Assembly (NCBI RefSeq): GCF_020921035.1
Contig: NC_063151.1
Span: forward strand, 32,122,934-32,186,933
DNA length: 64,000 bases
Source: Rhodamnia argentea
Taxonomy: Eukaryota > Streptophyta > Magnoliopsida > Myrtales > Myrtaceae
Reading direction: 5' to 3'
Shown here: piece after piece, positions 25,079-36,701 of the stretch
Position numbering within the stretch: the first letter of the stretch is position 1
Layout of the letters: each line of letters opens with the position of its first letter
Notes under the pieces: model-generated
Told to the model about the DNA's origin: nothing
Seen by the model: only the letters and a program-made list of their open reading frames with translations
The model's database searches: none
Translations under genes and position numbers: made by a program

Positions 25079-26210
25079 ACAGAAACCACTGTCAGCAGGG
25101 CAGGTGCGTTGTTGCTTCTCTATGTAATGATGCTTCATTGCACCTCTGTTTTTTTTTTTTTTAAATCTTTTCAGTCATTCCTTAAAATCACTCACTTTAT
25201 GTGTGTTTGGAGCAAAGGCCTCTGCTTGGATTGTTGTGGACATTTTCTGGTCCTTATTCTCAAGTTTGATCACTTCTTAGAATTCATCCCACTTGTTGTC
25301 ATGAAGTAAGAGTCACCATAGGTTCTTTAGTATGGTAAAATCTAACATAAATGTATTCTTTTTGACAAGAAATTAGATGCTATAACGTAAATATACAGAT
25401 TATAAATGGTCTCAGGTCATTGATACAGTCTCTTCCGAGCAATCAGGTTTTGTTGCTCTTCAAAATGCCAGCAGCATTTTCCTTTGTCGAGATCCAATAC
25501 ATGAATGAAAGAAGCATCTGGGGACTCCCCTTTCGAAATGGGAAGCATTAGCGGGAGTTCGTTTCGTACGTGGTGGTTCTGTAATAATCAACTCCAGAAG
25601 GTAATGCGCAGCTCGCAATAGTCATTTGGTTGGGGATATTTAGGGAGGAGATCATAGATGCACAGGTCATAATGCTATGCCGTCAACTGTCCAAGGAGCT
25701 TAAAGCAGCTTCGCAGTTAGCTCTGAGCACCTTTTGCTTGATGCTAGATTCATCTTTCTTGTGGCTGTTGGCAGCTTGAGTGGGGATTTTCACATCATCT
25801 TCTTGTCGACTCCATCGCTATGGGATCCCTCCACAGACTCTGGGATTTTATGATCAGGTTCTACATGATTAACTCGGACATTTTGCCTGCTCTGGCACTA
25901 TATGGCGACCAGCGAGATCAAACTTTTCCTCATCTATACTTTGGCATGACACGGCACTTGCAGCGAAGCTGTATGGAATTTTTAGCAAAGCTGCGAATGT
26001 CTTAGAGCAGTTGAGTTTAGTTAGGAGGAAATCCGAGATTGATTTTGCAGGGCATCGTCTACAATCTGTGATGAACTTGCGTTTACTCACTATGGGATTT
26101 GCAATGGTTTTTGCAGTGAAAGACTTTGAATCATTCTCTGTCAATAGTCGATCTTGTTCTCATATGCCTACCATTGAATCATGTCGCGCCTTTCAAATTT
26201 TAACTTTTAT
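25079..26210 (+). pseudogene. Truncated duplicate of the VPS45 3' region
   Basis: Positions 25079-25320 match the end of exon 11 and intron 11 of VPS45 (GAAACCACT-CAGCAGGGCAGGTG, then TTGCACCTCTGTTTTT and CACTTGTTGTCATGAAGTAAG). Positions 25445-25605 match exon 12 pieces (TTGCTCTTCAAAATGC, GGGAGTTCGTTTCGTACGTG, AACTCCAGAAGGTAATG). The rest to ~26140 matches intron 12 and the 3' flank. Most of the early part of exon 12 is replaced by unrelated sequence, and the upstream exons are absent, so no functional SM protein can be made. The 3' arm of the exon-12-flanking inverted repeat is kept here (25680-25725), but the 5' arm is not seen. Confidence 0.85.
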
Positions 26211-26539
26211 TTAGTTTTTCAACGCACGAAACCCTTTACAATACCCGGGATTTGATATACAAAGAGATAAATTATTTTTTTTTCCTGAATTTCGAAGTGA
26301 AAAATATATCCTATTTTATTTTGAATTTTGTTCGAAAATTCGTGACCGGAGATATTTTAAGTAGATAAGAGTTATTATAGGGAAGTTTTAGCAGTTAAAA
26401 TGTCGAACTTGGTCGCACCAAACCCTCTTCCCGCCACAAACCAACAAGACCAGTTCTGAATTTGGAGTTTTAAATCTAGACCTTTCCTAAATTGCCTGAT
26501 TTCGATCCATCCTCAAATTTTGATCATTGCGTTCCCTTC

Positions 26540-26875
26540 TGAGAAACCCGAAATGAGCAGTCCTTCGCAGATCCCTCCGAGAAAGGGCACCGCCCTCAAG
26601 GAGTGGAGCCCGTCGCCGGCCTGAGAACCTCGACTACTTCGGCTCGTAGATTTCAGCGACAAAGTGAAACCCGATTCCCGCGCCGTGAAGATGTGTTCGC
26701 AGCGTTCTGCAGGACCTACAGTCTGTGCGAGGACGGCGGGGAGTGGGTCTTCGGGAAGCCGTGTGAACTTTTGATCGGAAGGCTTTGCTTTGGTCGACGG
26801 TGACAAATGCGGATTGGGGAACGAACTCGCTATTCTAAACACCCGTGAAAACTCTTTTAATGAAAGCCAATGTAG
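26540..26875 (+). pseudogene. Second, more decayed SIN3-like fragment
   Basis: This is the copy B counterpart of 23800-24170. Shared words include TCGGCTCGT, TCGGGAAGC versus TGGGGAAGC, and GAACTCGCTATTCTAAACACC versus GAGCTCGCGGTCCTGAACACC. One frame gives EDVFAAFCRTYSLCEDGGEW, aligning with DVFVAFRETCGMCKEKGEKW of the first copy. The frame breaks soon after, and the region matching the HDAC-interaction domain is missing. Not functional. Confidence 0.6.
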
Positions 26876-29384
26876 ACCGATGCTCGTAATGTCGTGTCCC
26901 TAAATTTTGTTACTTTCGAATTTCGAAAGCTATATCTTTTCTAGGCATTGACATTGGTGGTTGAACTTTAGTTGTTTCGACGAACGATCGAAGAAAATAG
27001 GTTCTTATTGCGATCAAGATTTGCAGTCATCCCAACATGAAATTCCGATTGATTCAACAAACCATCATTGTTGATCAATTGCGACAGATATGTGATATGA
27101 TTCGATTAGAATGGTTTTGATCTCAAATTGACTCTATATCTTTTAATTTTTACGTAGTAATCCTTTTTGCTGTATTCGTAAGGACTCTAATGTGTTATGG
27201 CTTTCATTTATTAAGAAGTATGTGAAAAATCTTTCAAACATATAAAATTTCAGAATACTTTCAAGTGTTGATTAGAAAAGGGTAAAGCCAGAGTATTACA
27301 CTGTTACTCTCCTAATATTAAAAGTTGATCCAGCTCAATCTCCAAAGTAAGGCTCTGGGGAACCTATCTAATGCCAGAGCATCATCAACATCATGAGATT
27401 GGAAAACCTAATTCGCTAACCAATATGCACAGCATGTACAATTTCGACTCAAGAAGGAAAGTGTGACCAAAATTGAGAGAGAGAGAGAGTTGATTTCTGA
27501 AAAATTGAATGGTCACTTGCAAGAGCCTACCTTCCCTTCCCCAACAAGTTTGGGAATGCCCAAATATACTTCAAAGTTCTGATTCAAGCAAAGAACACAC
27601 CCTTACGGTTTGCGGGAACCCCATGTTCATTGCCCGATGCATTACGAAAAAGCCCGCACAGGTGAAATTTAGACCCCGAGTTGCCTTTAGAAATTCGGTC
27701 GAATTTTTCTTTTTGGTGAAACGGTCAAAATTGACTTTGACCCAATAAGAAAAGGGACGGTCCAACGTATAAACGCATCGTGGATACTGTTCAAGAGAAT
27801 GTTAGGAATACGGGCTACACATAACTCGTCGATTCTGTCCCATTTGCTCAACCACCGCCGGACTAACTAGGAATTAAGAGTGGGTTTGGTTCAGCATTTC
27901 CAAGGGACTTTCAAGCCCCAAAGCCCATTGGGAGAATGCCGAAGCATTTGGTTCGACTTTAAACCAGTATTTGACTAAATGCTGGCTTTGAGAAATCTAA
28001 AAGCCCAATCTTGGTAAGAACCAGTATTTGATTTTCAGCATTTGGTCAAATGCTAAGAGGTTTTTTCTTCCAAAACTAACCTCAGCAATCTTTTATATTT
28101 TCAATTTTGCTCCCCTTTTTTTGACTGTTTATCTTCTTCGTCGATTTGGAAATAGGTAATTTTTTAATTAAAAATTAAAAAATTACATTCAAAGCCCCTT
28201 ATGAATGTTGTTTTTACCAAATATCATTCATCCCAAAATCCATTTTCAAATGAGATTTTACTAACCGTAAATTAACATTTTCATAGACTCTTTTGGATTG
28301 AACGCATTTGCATTTCCTTAAACCTAAATCTACCCTAATCCTGATCCAAAACGACTGACGTGGATTCCACCCATTGAGCAAACAGGACACGCTTGCGCTT
28401 GCATGTCTCAAATAGTCACATATATATATATTTTTTTATCGAATAGTCAAATCCAAAAACGAAAAATTCGAGTAACGAATCGGCCTGCTTACCGTCATCA
28501 ACCGTCCATGTGATTTGTCATTGGGCCCCGCAAAATCGACGGTGATTGCCCCGCCTGTGATCCCATTCATACTTGACGCTGTCACTTTATCTAATATTGC
28601 GCCCCTGACATCTGATTAATAGGGTAAAGAAAAACTAAGTCCCCGCCGCCCCGGTGACAGTGTCTCTTTCCCAACCGCCGAAGCAAAATCAGTTTACTTT
28701 TCTTACGTATTTTTTTTTGTGTGTTTTTTTTTTCCCACTTTAGTATTCTTATTTTCATTATCTCCTCTTCGTTGCGTAATCTTCCACTGGAACTAGAGCT
28801 TCGATCGCTTCGATCGCCACTGCACCAGGTTCGATTTTCGGAATCTGAATCTCTGTTTTTGTTTTCCCGTTTCGTGTCGAATAGCTTTAGAACGAGTTTG
28901 GATTGCTGCTTGATCGGAGGTTTTCTGACTCTCGGATGCGATCATGCATTTGATTCGCGATTCCTAGGGTTTCGATTTCCGCTTTCTTCTTTTTTTTTGT
29001 TTTGTTATAATTTGGTTTGGGTCGATTTTGTTGCACTCCGATCGCGGTTCACGGTCTCGCTGGACGTGGCTCTGCAGCTTCTGCGACGCTTGATTATGAC
29101 TTGAAACCGTTTTTTCGCTTGCAGGATTTGTGGTGTTCGATCTTTTACGTCGGAAGCTTTGATTCCTCAATTTGTGTTTCGTTGGTGGAAAAGTTTAGGA
29201 ATTGGTTTTCAAGGGCTGTACAAGTTTAAGAACGAGTGATCCCTCCATGCGTGAATAAGGGCCGAGGGAATTGTCTCGCTAATAGCAATTTAGGGTTTCT
29301 TGGTTTTGGTGCTCTGATGGGGCAGAGTTATATAGTTTGATTTTGCCAATCTAGCGGTGCATTGGGTTTTGTCCTTGCCGCTCG
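26876..29384. other. Intergenic region and LAZ1 leader
   Basis: No gene was recognised at 26876-28700. Positions 27885-28080 contain GGGTTTGGTTCAGCATTTCC, then repeated AACCAGTATTTGACTAAATG and GCATTTGGTCAAATGCT words in both orientations, resembling a small hAT-like or palindromic MITE. From ~28780 the LAZ1 5' UTR probably begins. A likely leader intron runs from GCACCAG|GTTCG (28829) to CTTGCAG|GATTTG (29124), with short upstream open frames after it. Confidence 0.45.
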
Positions 29385-32043
29385 ATGGGACGGAGGGAGC
29401 TTTTCTATTGTTTAGTGCTTCTCCTCCCTTTAGCTGAATCCTCGAGCCGAATGGGTAATGGGTGGTTATTGAATCTTGGAGCCGAAACATCCTTCGAACT
29501 CAGCTGGACATCCTTCAGCGCGAGCATATTTGTGCTAGTGGCTCTCGTGCTGTCCACATATCTCATCTTTGAGCACCTTGCTGCTTATAACCAGCCAGAG
29601 GTACATATGACAATCCTTCCACTTTGGATTTTGGATTTATATGTCATGCTGCTACCTCCTCTTTCTTTTTCTCAGTCCAGTGTTTTGTAATAGTTCTGTT
29701 TTATATGAGAAATTCCAAAATTTTGAACTCCCACCCTTTCTTTCCTTTTTTGTTCTTCTAGTTTGTTTAGAGTGATATAGTCTACTGTTTTGGTAATTCT
29801 TTGGATGTTGAAGCAGCGACTCTTTATTTCATCTCAGGAGCAGAAATTTCTTATCGGACTCATTATGATGGTTCCTGTCTACGCAGTGGAATCGGTATCA
29901 TTAAACTACTTACCTTTTTCCTTGCATTTGCTGCATTATTGTTATTTATCGTTCTTTCTCGGTTTTAACGATATATTCTTTCCTACATCTTGCTTACTTA
30001 TGTTAATTAATTTCTTTCCTTTTGTTTTGCTTGAGTTAACTAATCTCTCTTTGGGATAGCCTTCTGAGGCTACTTGTCAGTTGTCGAATTATGTTTCTTC
30101 CTGTGGCTGTGGTATTAGCTTGAGCTTCATGCTGGTTCTTGTGTAGTTTTTATCACTGGTGGATTCAAGTTCTGCGTTCAACTGCGAAGTGATTCGGGAC
30201 TGTTATGAAGCATTTGCCCTGTATTGCTTTGAGAGATATCTTATTGCTTGCTTAGGTAAGATTATAGAAGTTTGACATATATTCTCTTTCCTGATGTGGT
30301 AACAATGCTAATTTGTTAGCTCTGTTAGGAAGCATTTTATCCATACAATCACAAGTTACTCCTTGTATTTCCCTGGGGTTGTCCTCCTAGTGTGTTCTCC
30401 TGCTGTTCATCAACATGGGGTCAGCAATTCAGTATTTACTTTTTTATTTGAATTTTGAATAGTTATGTTTTTCTAATTAGGTGGTGAAGAAAATACCATC
30501 AAATATATGGAAAGTCGGAGTGTAATTGATGCTGGCACACCTCTTCTGGAAGAAGCCTATGCTTATGGAGTTGTAGAGCATCCTTTCCCACTAAATTGCT
30601 TTATACGGGAGTGGTATCTTGGTCCTGACTTCTACCATGCTGTGAAAATTGGCATTGTGCAATATGTTCGTATTCATTTTTATATTGCAAATAACTTGGG
30701 CTGTTTATGTCTTATGGATTTTTAACACGGAAGAATTTTGCACTTTGCAGATGATTGTAAAAATGATCTGTGCTTTGCTAGCTATGCTTCTTGAGACTTG
30801 TGGGGTATATGGAGAAGGGAAGTTTGAATGGAACTATGGGTAAGTACATGGTCATTTACATTTGAGTCTCCTTTGATCTTACATGCCCATGAATAGACAC
30901 AATTCAACTGGAAAAATTTGCCATCTAGCTTGGGTTACTATTAATGTCTTAGGTGCATTGTGCCTTTCTTGCATTGACTGGATTTCTCTTACTCTTCCAG
31001 CTATCCTTACTTGGCAGTGGTTCTGAATTTTAGTCAGACATGGGCCTTGTATTGCTTGGTACAGTTTTATACTGTAACTAAAGAAAAACTTAAGCCAATC
31101 AAACCATTGCCAAAGTTCCTGGTTTTCAAGTCAATTGTTTTCCTGACGTGGTGGCAAGGCGTCGCTGTTGCATTTCTTTTCTCGGTTGGAGTCTTGAGAG
31201 GGTCTTTGGCTCAGGAGCTGAAAACACGTATACAAGACTATATCATCTGCATTGAGGTGGGTACAATAAGAAAATCGTGAATCGCTGGGTTCTTCTTTCT
31301 GTTATTAACCTTCAGTCCAACCTCTCGAGTAGAATTTTTAGGACAAGGAAATCATGCATATTGGGGTTTTTGTTTTTACTTATTAACTGTCAATCCAAAC
31401 TCTTGAGCAGATGGGCGTCGCTGCTGTAGTGCATCTCTATGTCTTCCCAGCTGTCCCATACAAGCGTGGGGAGAGGTGTGTGCGTAATGTGGCCGTGATG
31501 ACCAACTATGCATCTCTTGGATCACCTCCTGATCCCGAGGAGGTTCGAGATTGTGAAAGGACAACTAGAATACGCATTGCACGGCATGACGAGAGAGAAA
31601 AACGGATGAATTTTCCCCAGAGTGTTCGTGATGTGGTTGTTGGAAGCGGTGAAATAGTAAGAGAGACCATTTTCTATAATTCAAGTTAACTGGCTGTTAT
31701 CCATCCAACGAAATTGGTGGTGACTCTCTGTTTGTGCTTGCAGATTGTTGATGACATGAAGTACACGGTTTCTCATGTGGTAGAACCAGTTGAAAGGGGT
31801 TTTGCAAAGATAAATAGAACCTTTCATCAAATATCAGAAAATGTGAAACGATTCGAAGAGATGAGGAAGGGCTCTAACTCTAAGGATGATAGTTATTTGA
31901 TCCCCCTCAATTCTTGGTCTGGAGAGTTTTCTGAAGTTCATGAAAATCTTATTGACGGGAGCACCAGCGATAGTGGATTACCCAAGGGCAAGAGACAACA
32001 TGGCCAGTCCAAACCCGTACCATCTCAGATGAAAGGCAGATAA
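29385..32043 (+). CDS. LAZ1-homologue, DUF300/OST-alpha (TMEM184) membrane protein
   Basis: Polytopic membrane protein of the LAZ1 family, which acts at tonoplast and plasma membrane and has been tied to brassinosteroid signalling and cell-death phenotypes in Arabidopsis. Exons: 29385-29600, 29838-29894, 30147-30255, 30481-30665, 30751-30839, 31001-31256, 31411-31656, 31744-32043. They total 1458 nt (485 aa), the normal length for LAZ1 homologue 1, and all phases close. Family motifs are STYLIFEHLAAYNQPEEQKF, MMVPVYAVESFLSLVDSS, FNCEVIRDCYEAFALYCFER, YLIACLGGE, VLNFSQTWALYCLVQFY and FKSIVFLTWWQG. About seven hydrophobic segments lie before residue ~320. The hydrophilic C-terminal tail (HHQ-poor, Ser/Lys-rich) ends PSQMKGR. 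A hydrophobic N-terminus (FYCLVLLLPLAESSS) may act as a signal peptide. A second in-frame Met at 29451 is an alternative start. Best recalled match: At1g77220. Confidence 0.93.
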
Positions 32044-33107
32044 CATGTGCAGCTGCACTTGGGCATAGGAGGCAGTGTGGATGTTCACATGCTTTAAACT
32101 GCTGAAGTGACTGGGTAATCTCAGATTAGTGAGTGACTTTCTTGTTGATGATCGCATATTCTTTCGACAGTGAAAAACTGTATATAGGAGACTGGAAGAC
32201 ATCGCCGTTGCGGTGCAATCCATTAGGCAAACAAATTGCATCCTAGTGCTGGAGTTGTGTCACAGAATACCCTTTTCCGCCTAGTGCTGATGCTGAATGT
32301 TGATTTATGAAGTCAATTGAAGGAAGCGAGATCATTGTAAGGACTGTACATAATGAAATAGGTACCTCATTTTTGGTTAACATGCCAAAGCAAGACCGTC
32401 TTGCGTCTGTGACCCATGTATTGCTGAGAACAGCCTGAGATGACTACATAGAACTATGTGCACCTGTCCACCAACAGTAATAATTCAGTCCGGGATAGAG
32501 TGGATTTTTGGTTCCTAAAGCCAGATTTGTTAAGAAACGACCCGCCCAATCTATACTCGAAATTCGCCCCCCCCAAAAAAAAAAGAAAAGAAGAGAAAAA
32601 TCTATCCTCGAACTATCGTTTTCACGCCCCTCTCTTTTCTATTGGTGGGTGTGCAGCCGGTGACTGACCAGAACGCCGGTGAAATCAAACCGAGTGATAG
32701 CTTTGTTGTTGACTAAAACTAAACCGTTGTCCTCTCATTTATGTTACGTGCGATAAGTAGTCCATAGTCCATAATCTCGCCGTCCGTTGGCACTGCCATT
32801 TACATCGTACGTCTCTCAGTGAATTAAAAGGTGGGACGGATTCGCTGCACGTCACCATATATACGAGTTCCATTAGCCAGGGTTGAAATATTCTGATTAT
32901 ACTAGTCCCCCATGACTGTTACTCAATGCGACCCAGCACGGCTACGAGCCAGAGCAAAGCCGAACCTCTATTGGACAAGAGCGAGGTTCCAAAGGACCGT
33001 TTGGTTCGGATTTGGAGAAATATCTTTAAAAGATGCAAAAAATTTTGGGTTAAAGGGATTTTTTGGGATGTGTTTTAAAAATACATTGTGATACAACTTT
33101 AGCGTGC
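32044..33107. other. LAZ1 3' UTR and spacer
   Basis: The LAZ1 3' UTR probably ends near 32360 (GTACATAATGAAATAGG). No gene was recognised in the rest. A GACCGTTTGGTTCGGATTTG word at 32997 resembles the end of a small transposon. Confidence 0.5.
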
Positions 33108-33412
33108 GGCCCATGTAGACTCTGGTTAATGTTAATAAGTGTTTGAAAATATATTAATATTATTTGACAGCAAAGCAATAAATTTACAACTTTTTTTTGA
33201 CACTTTTTCCCGTTAAAAAAAGTGTGTGCCCGGTTTCAGTTCAGCTCGCGTCGATACTCGGGGTATATTCGTAATTTGATGTTGCTGCTAGGGTTTTTGG
33301 AGATCTTTTCCCATAGCTTTATTATATAAAGGGGCTTACAGCATCCTCTCTCGTCACATCTTCTTCTTTAGCTTCAACGGAGCCCCCGCCATGAGCCTGC
33401 TCGCTAGGGTTT
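33108..33412 (+). promoter_or_regulatory. Promoter with site II element, telo-boxes and TATA box
   Basis: GGCCCA (site II, reverse of TGGGCC) lies at 33108-33113. TAGGGTTT, an exact inverse telo-box, lies at 33289-33296 and again at 33405-33412. TTATATAAA lies at 33322-33330. Telo-box plus site II is the hallmark of plant ribosomal protein and snoRNA promoters. The TATA box is about 140 bases upstream of the snoRNA and no long reading frame follows, which suits a Pol II non-coding precursor. Confidence 0.6.
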
Positions 33413-33471
33413 ATTTCCTTCTTTAGTTTCATCATTTTGGGGGATGATAAGGTAGGTTGGGGGGAAACGTG

Positions 33472-33574
33472 GAGAGGCAGTGATGATCAACTTGAGAAAA
33501 GTCATGCACCACTCTGATCTTAATCTGTGCTGATAAGTTTCTCAACACCCATTTGTTTTCCATCTGAGCCTCTC
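33472..33574 (+). ncRNA. Box C/D snoRNA, U25/snR56-like guide
   Basis: A perfect 7-bp terminal stem, GAGAGGC (33472-33478) with GCCTCTC (33568-33574), encloses box C GTGATGA (33480-33486) and box D CTGA (33564-33567). Box D' CTGA is at 33514-33517 and a C'-like CTGATAA follows about 12 bases later. The guide just before D', AGTCATGCACCACT, can form 13 pairs (two G-U) with the conserved 18S rRNA segment GGTGGTGCATGGCC. The fifth base upstream of D' would select a G in that segment, the site guided by snR56 in yeast and U25 in human, as I recall. The guide before D (CACCCATTTGTTTTCCAT) has no target I can name. Its own promoter elements lie upstream. Confidence 0.8.
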
Positions 33575-33784
33575 CCCCTTCCCCCCGAAAAGACCCCATC
33601 TTTTCGCTCCTCTTGATTTGCTTTTTATTACCACTTCAAATTCTGTAGTAGATAAGATATGCTTTGCCCCCTTTTGCCTTTCGATTTGGCAGACTGTTTT
33701 GGTTGGATCGAAGAATTTTTGCCGATGGGGAAAGGAAGGAAGGAGGAGGAACCAAGTGATGCGGTCTTTCGATTGGGAAAGGCC

Positions 33785-33852
33785 GAACCATGATGCGGAC
33801 CGTACAACAACTAGTGCTGTTGCTGGGGATTCACTTTGGTCGCTGATGGTTC
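33785..33852 (+). ncRNA. Possible second box C/D snoRNA
   Basis: GAACCA (33785-33790) pairs perfectly with TGGTTC (33847-33852). They enclose an ATGATGC box C-like motif, one base off consensus, and CTGA box D at 33843-33846. The 68-base length is short but acceptable. It lies ~210 bases after the clear snoRNA on the same strand, as in plant polycistronic snoRNA precursors. No rRNA target was recognised for ATTCACTTTGGTCG, so it may be chance. Confidence 0.3.
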
Positions 33853-35456
33853 CCTCCTCTTCCGTCCACCCCATTCCTTCCACTGATTTTTTCTCTCTTT
33901 TTTGACGGATTCCCTGGCTTCCTGCACTTGATTTCTGTTGAATGCATAATGGTTGAAATTTCCGAGAAAGAATAATAATATTAATAATAATAATAATAAT
34001 AATAATAAGTGAAAGTAGAGACCGTAATTAGAAGAAAATTGTCTCGAAAATGGGCCGGAATTAGGTTTGAAATGGGCCTCGAAAGGAATTGCACTAAAGT
34101 CACTGGATCTCTGACTTTGAGGCAGTGGTGTTCATGGGCTGAAATAGGGGTGGCTAATGGGCCGGGCAAGGCGACCCATTTGTTAGAGAGTCAGGTCCTT
34201 GGGCTTGATGGGCCGGCTCATGAACTCAAATGTTTGGGTTCATGGTTTTGGGCCAGAAAACTAACCTGGTCCAAGAGGTAAGAGGGTAGGAGGATCGAAA
34301 TCATGCAGTTGGGCTTGGACAGTTTGGTCCTTGCCTGATTTTGTAGGGTTTTGGTTTTTTTTTTTTGTTTGACCTATTCAAGAAAACATTAGATGTACAA
34401 TATTTCTGATCATGGCATCCGCAGAAACATTGGTGAACTCCTATGAGTGTGAAAAATATAACCGATTAGTGATTCAATCAATTTAGTCGATAATCCGTGA
34501 ATAAAAGATAGGTGGATGAAATCGACTCGGAGATATAGGTTAAAAAGACCAAATTGGAGAACTAATACCAGGAGAGGTGCTGCTGCTTGTGGGCGAATCC
34601 TGGGGTAAATTGCTGCACGTGGGATTTGCATTTGGACCACCAGGAGTGCTACAAAATCAAGAGATTAAGCCGTTTTTCCATGGAAGACGGCATGAGAATT
34701 GCGAGAACCGGTTGTCTATATGTATTGGGATCGCTTTCAATCGTCGATCTTGTGAGTTGTACATGAGGAGGCCCCCATGAGTCTCATAACAAACAGAATG
34801 CCTATGATTTGCTGTGGTTCCTTGAAGACTCGGAAACATTCAAAGAGCGAGGAACACAAAGTGCAATTGGCTTAGTGAAGAAGAAGACAGGGCATGTCGA
34901 CAGCTCTATGCAAATGAGTCCAAACGCTAGCCTCCATAATAGCTGAATGGCAAATTGAAGTTTGCATCGAACAGCTCCAGGGCGACTAGTGGAATACTAG
35001 TCATCAGACATTTTCCATGAACAGGTAGGAGAAGAGAGAGACAGAGAGACAGAGGTTTTCGATTATGACAAGTAATGATGTTATGTTAGACCCGTCGAAA
35101 ATTGTTGGGTGAAAAGTGATTGCTCACCGGTTCGCTTTCTTTATTTACATCTGACTCTGTCTTGCCTTGATCAACTATTAAGGGAAAATGAATATTCACC
35201 CAAGCGGTGACTTTGTCTCTCTGATGGCCACAGACAGTAATCTAAGTCTCTGAGATTACTTTTAAAGCATATGCATGTGAAACCTTAAAAAAATAAGTTT
35301 GACTTCAAGTCATTGGCAGGCCAAATTTCATTTGTATTCTCGACCTTTTTTTTTTTTTTTCCCTCTTTTTCCTTCTGTCGTCTGTCCTCAGGTACTTGTG
35401 TTTCCCATAAATAAGGAGGTCCATTTGCTAGCGATCTCCTTGTGAAACGGATTGGG
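33853..35456. other. Spacer between snoRNA locus and PR-like genes
   Basis: No gene was recognised. An (AAT)n run at 33971-34008 and a T-run at 34349-34363 are present. Short frames at 34009-34281 and 34577-34780 have no family features. Confidence 0.5.
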
Positions 35457-36701
35457 ATGGAGGGTTCGGGTTCCGGGGGAGACAAGTACCGGTCTTTCCT
35501 GACCGGCGAAGGAGAGAAGAACACCAGGTGGAAATTCGGCGGCCCCCCGAACTTCGACGTCGTCAACAAGCTGTTCGAAGAAGGCCGGACTAAGGTTTGT
35601 ACCTGCACCTGCACGCACGTATCGCCTATCCTCATGTTAGGCAACCGGTTCCTATATATACAGCTCATTAGCATAAGAACCATTATGATTATGATGTGCA
35701 ACTGATTTGGATTTGGCTCAATTTGAAAGCTTTGCGATTCCTTTTGTTTCGTTTTTGCTTGAAGATATGGCCACCAGGTTCCTTAGAAGAAAAAGTGCAG
35801 AACCTCGTGAAGACTTGGGAAATGGAGATGTTCCACAAAGCAAGCCCAGATGACTACAAAACAGTTGACCCCCAAAACCTCACTTTGAGCCTAAATGGTA
35901 CCCAAAACATTCAAATTCAAGTTCCACGGAATTATCGAAGTCCACCAAATTCTTAAACATTCGAGTGTAGATATTCACAGCTTCAGTTGAAAGTTTCCAA
36001 TTTGTCGATTTCAGGAAGGAAAGCCCAGAGCTTGGCAGATGTGGGCAAGATTGGAGGGGGCTACAACTTCTTCCTGCAGTCTGCTCTACCGAAGAACCTG
36101 CGGTTCTACAATCCGGAGGACGAGACCTCAAACTCGGCCCTTGCAGCCTTCACGACTACGTTCCCACGTGGCTTTGCAGTGGAAGTCCTCCAGGTTTATT
36201 CAGGACCGCCCGTGATCGTTTACAAGTTCAGGCACTGGGGTTACATGGAAGGCCCCTTCAAAGGCCATGCCCCAACGGGTGAAATGGTTGAATTTTTCGG
36301 GATCGGGATAATCGAGGTGAATTTTCGTTTTCTCATATAACGTTCTCTGTCATTGGTACAGATACACCAGCTCCGTGAAGACTAATACAAGTGCAGCATC
36401 CATATTGGATGATGCAGGATGAAGATTAGAGCCACTTTGAATCGAATAAACCTCGTTTCGGGGATTTCAAAGACTTTCTGTAGCGTTATATATATTCAGT
36501 TGTGATCTGCTCTGAGCTGAGATCGATTATGTCACCTTTTGTTTTAAATCGCAGCTCGACGAGAATGAGAAGATTGTGAAGGCGGAGTTCTTCTTCGACC
36601 GTGGCGAACTCCTCGGAGGTCTAATGAGAGGAGCCATATCGGGAAGTTCTGGTGAAGAAGCTTCAGCCACAAGCTGCCCTTTCATGAGGAACACTGGTTG
36701 A
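35457..36701 (+). CDS. Pathogen-related protein (SnoaL/NTF2-like fold), copy 1
   Basis: Plant 'pathogen-related protein' like the barley PR-type protein and At1g78780. The biochemical role is unknown; the fold is predicted NTF2-like. Exons: 35457-35594, 35765-35897, 36015-36316, 36555-36701, totalling 720 nt (239 aa) in a closed frame. Motifs are GGDKYRSFLTGEGEKNTRWK, PPNFDVVNKLFEEGRTK, PPGSLEEKVQNLVKTWEMEM, FPRGFAVEVLQVYSGPPVIV, KFRHWGYMEGPFKGHAPTGE and AEFFFDRGELLGGLM. There is no signal peptide, so it is probably cytosolic. The ATG at 35457 puts DKYR at residues 9-12, as in the family. An in-frame Met five codons upstream (35442) is an alternative. It is the first of a tandem pair with identical exon lengths. 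Confidence 0.92.

Noticed and set aside
24192-25079. Overlapping Gly/Arg- and Pro-rich frames on both strands
   Set aside because: They come from the (ACCAGC) repeat and the GC-rich LTR-like block, not from a gene.
33542-33883. Minus-strand frame of 113 codons and a plus-strand frame over the same place
   Set aside because: No family features, and the region overlaps a well-formed snoRNA with its own promoter signals.
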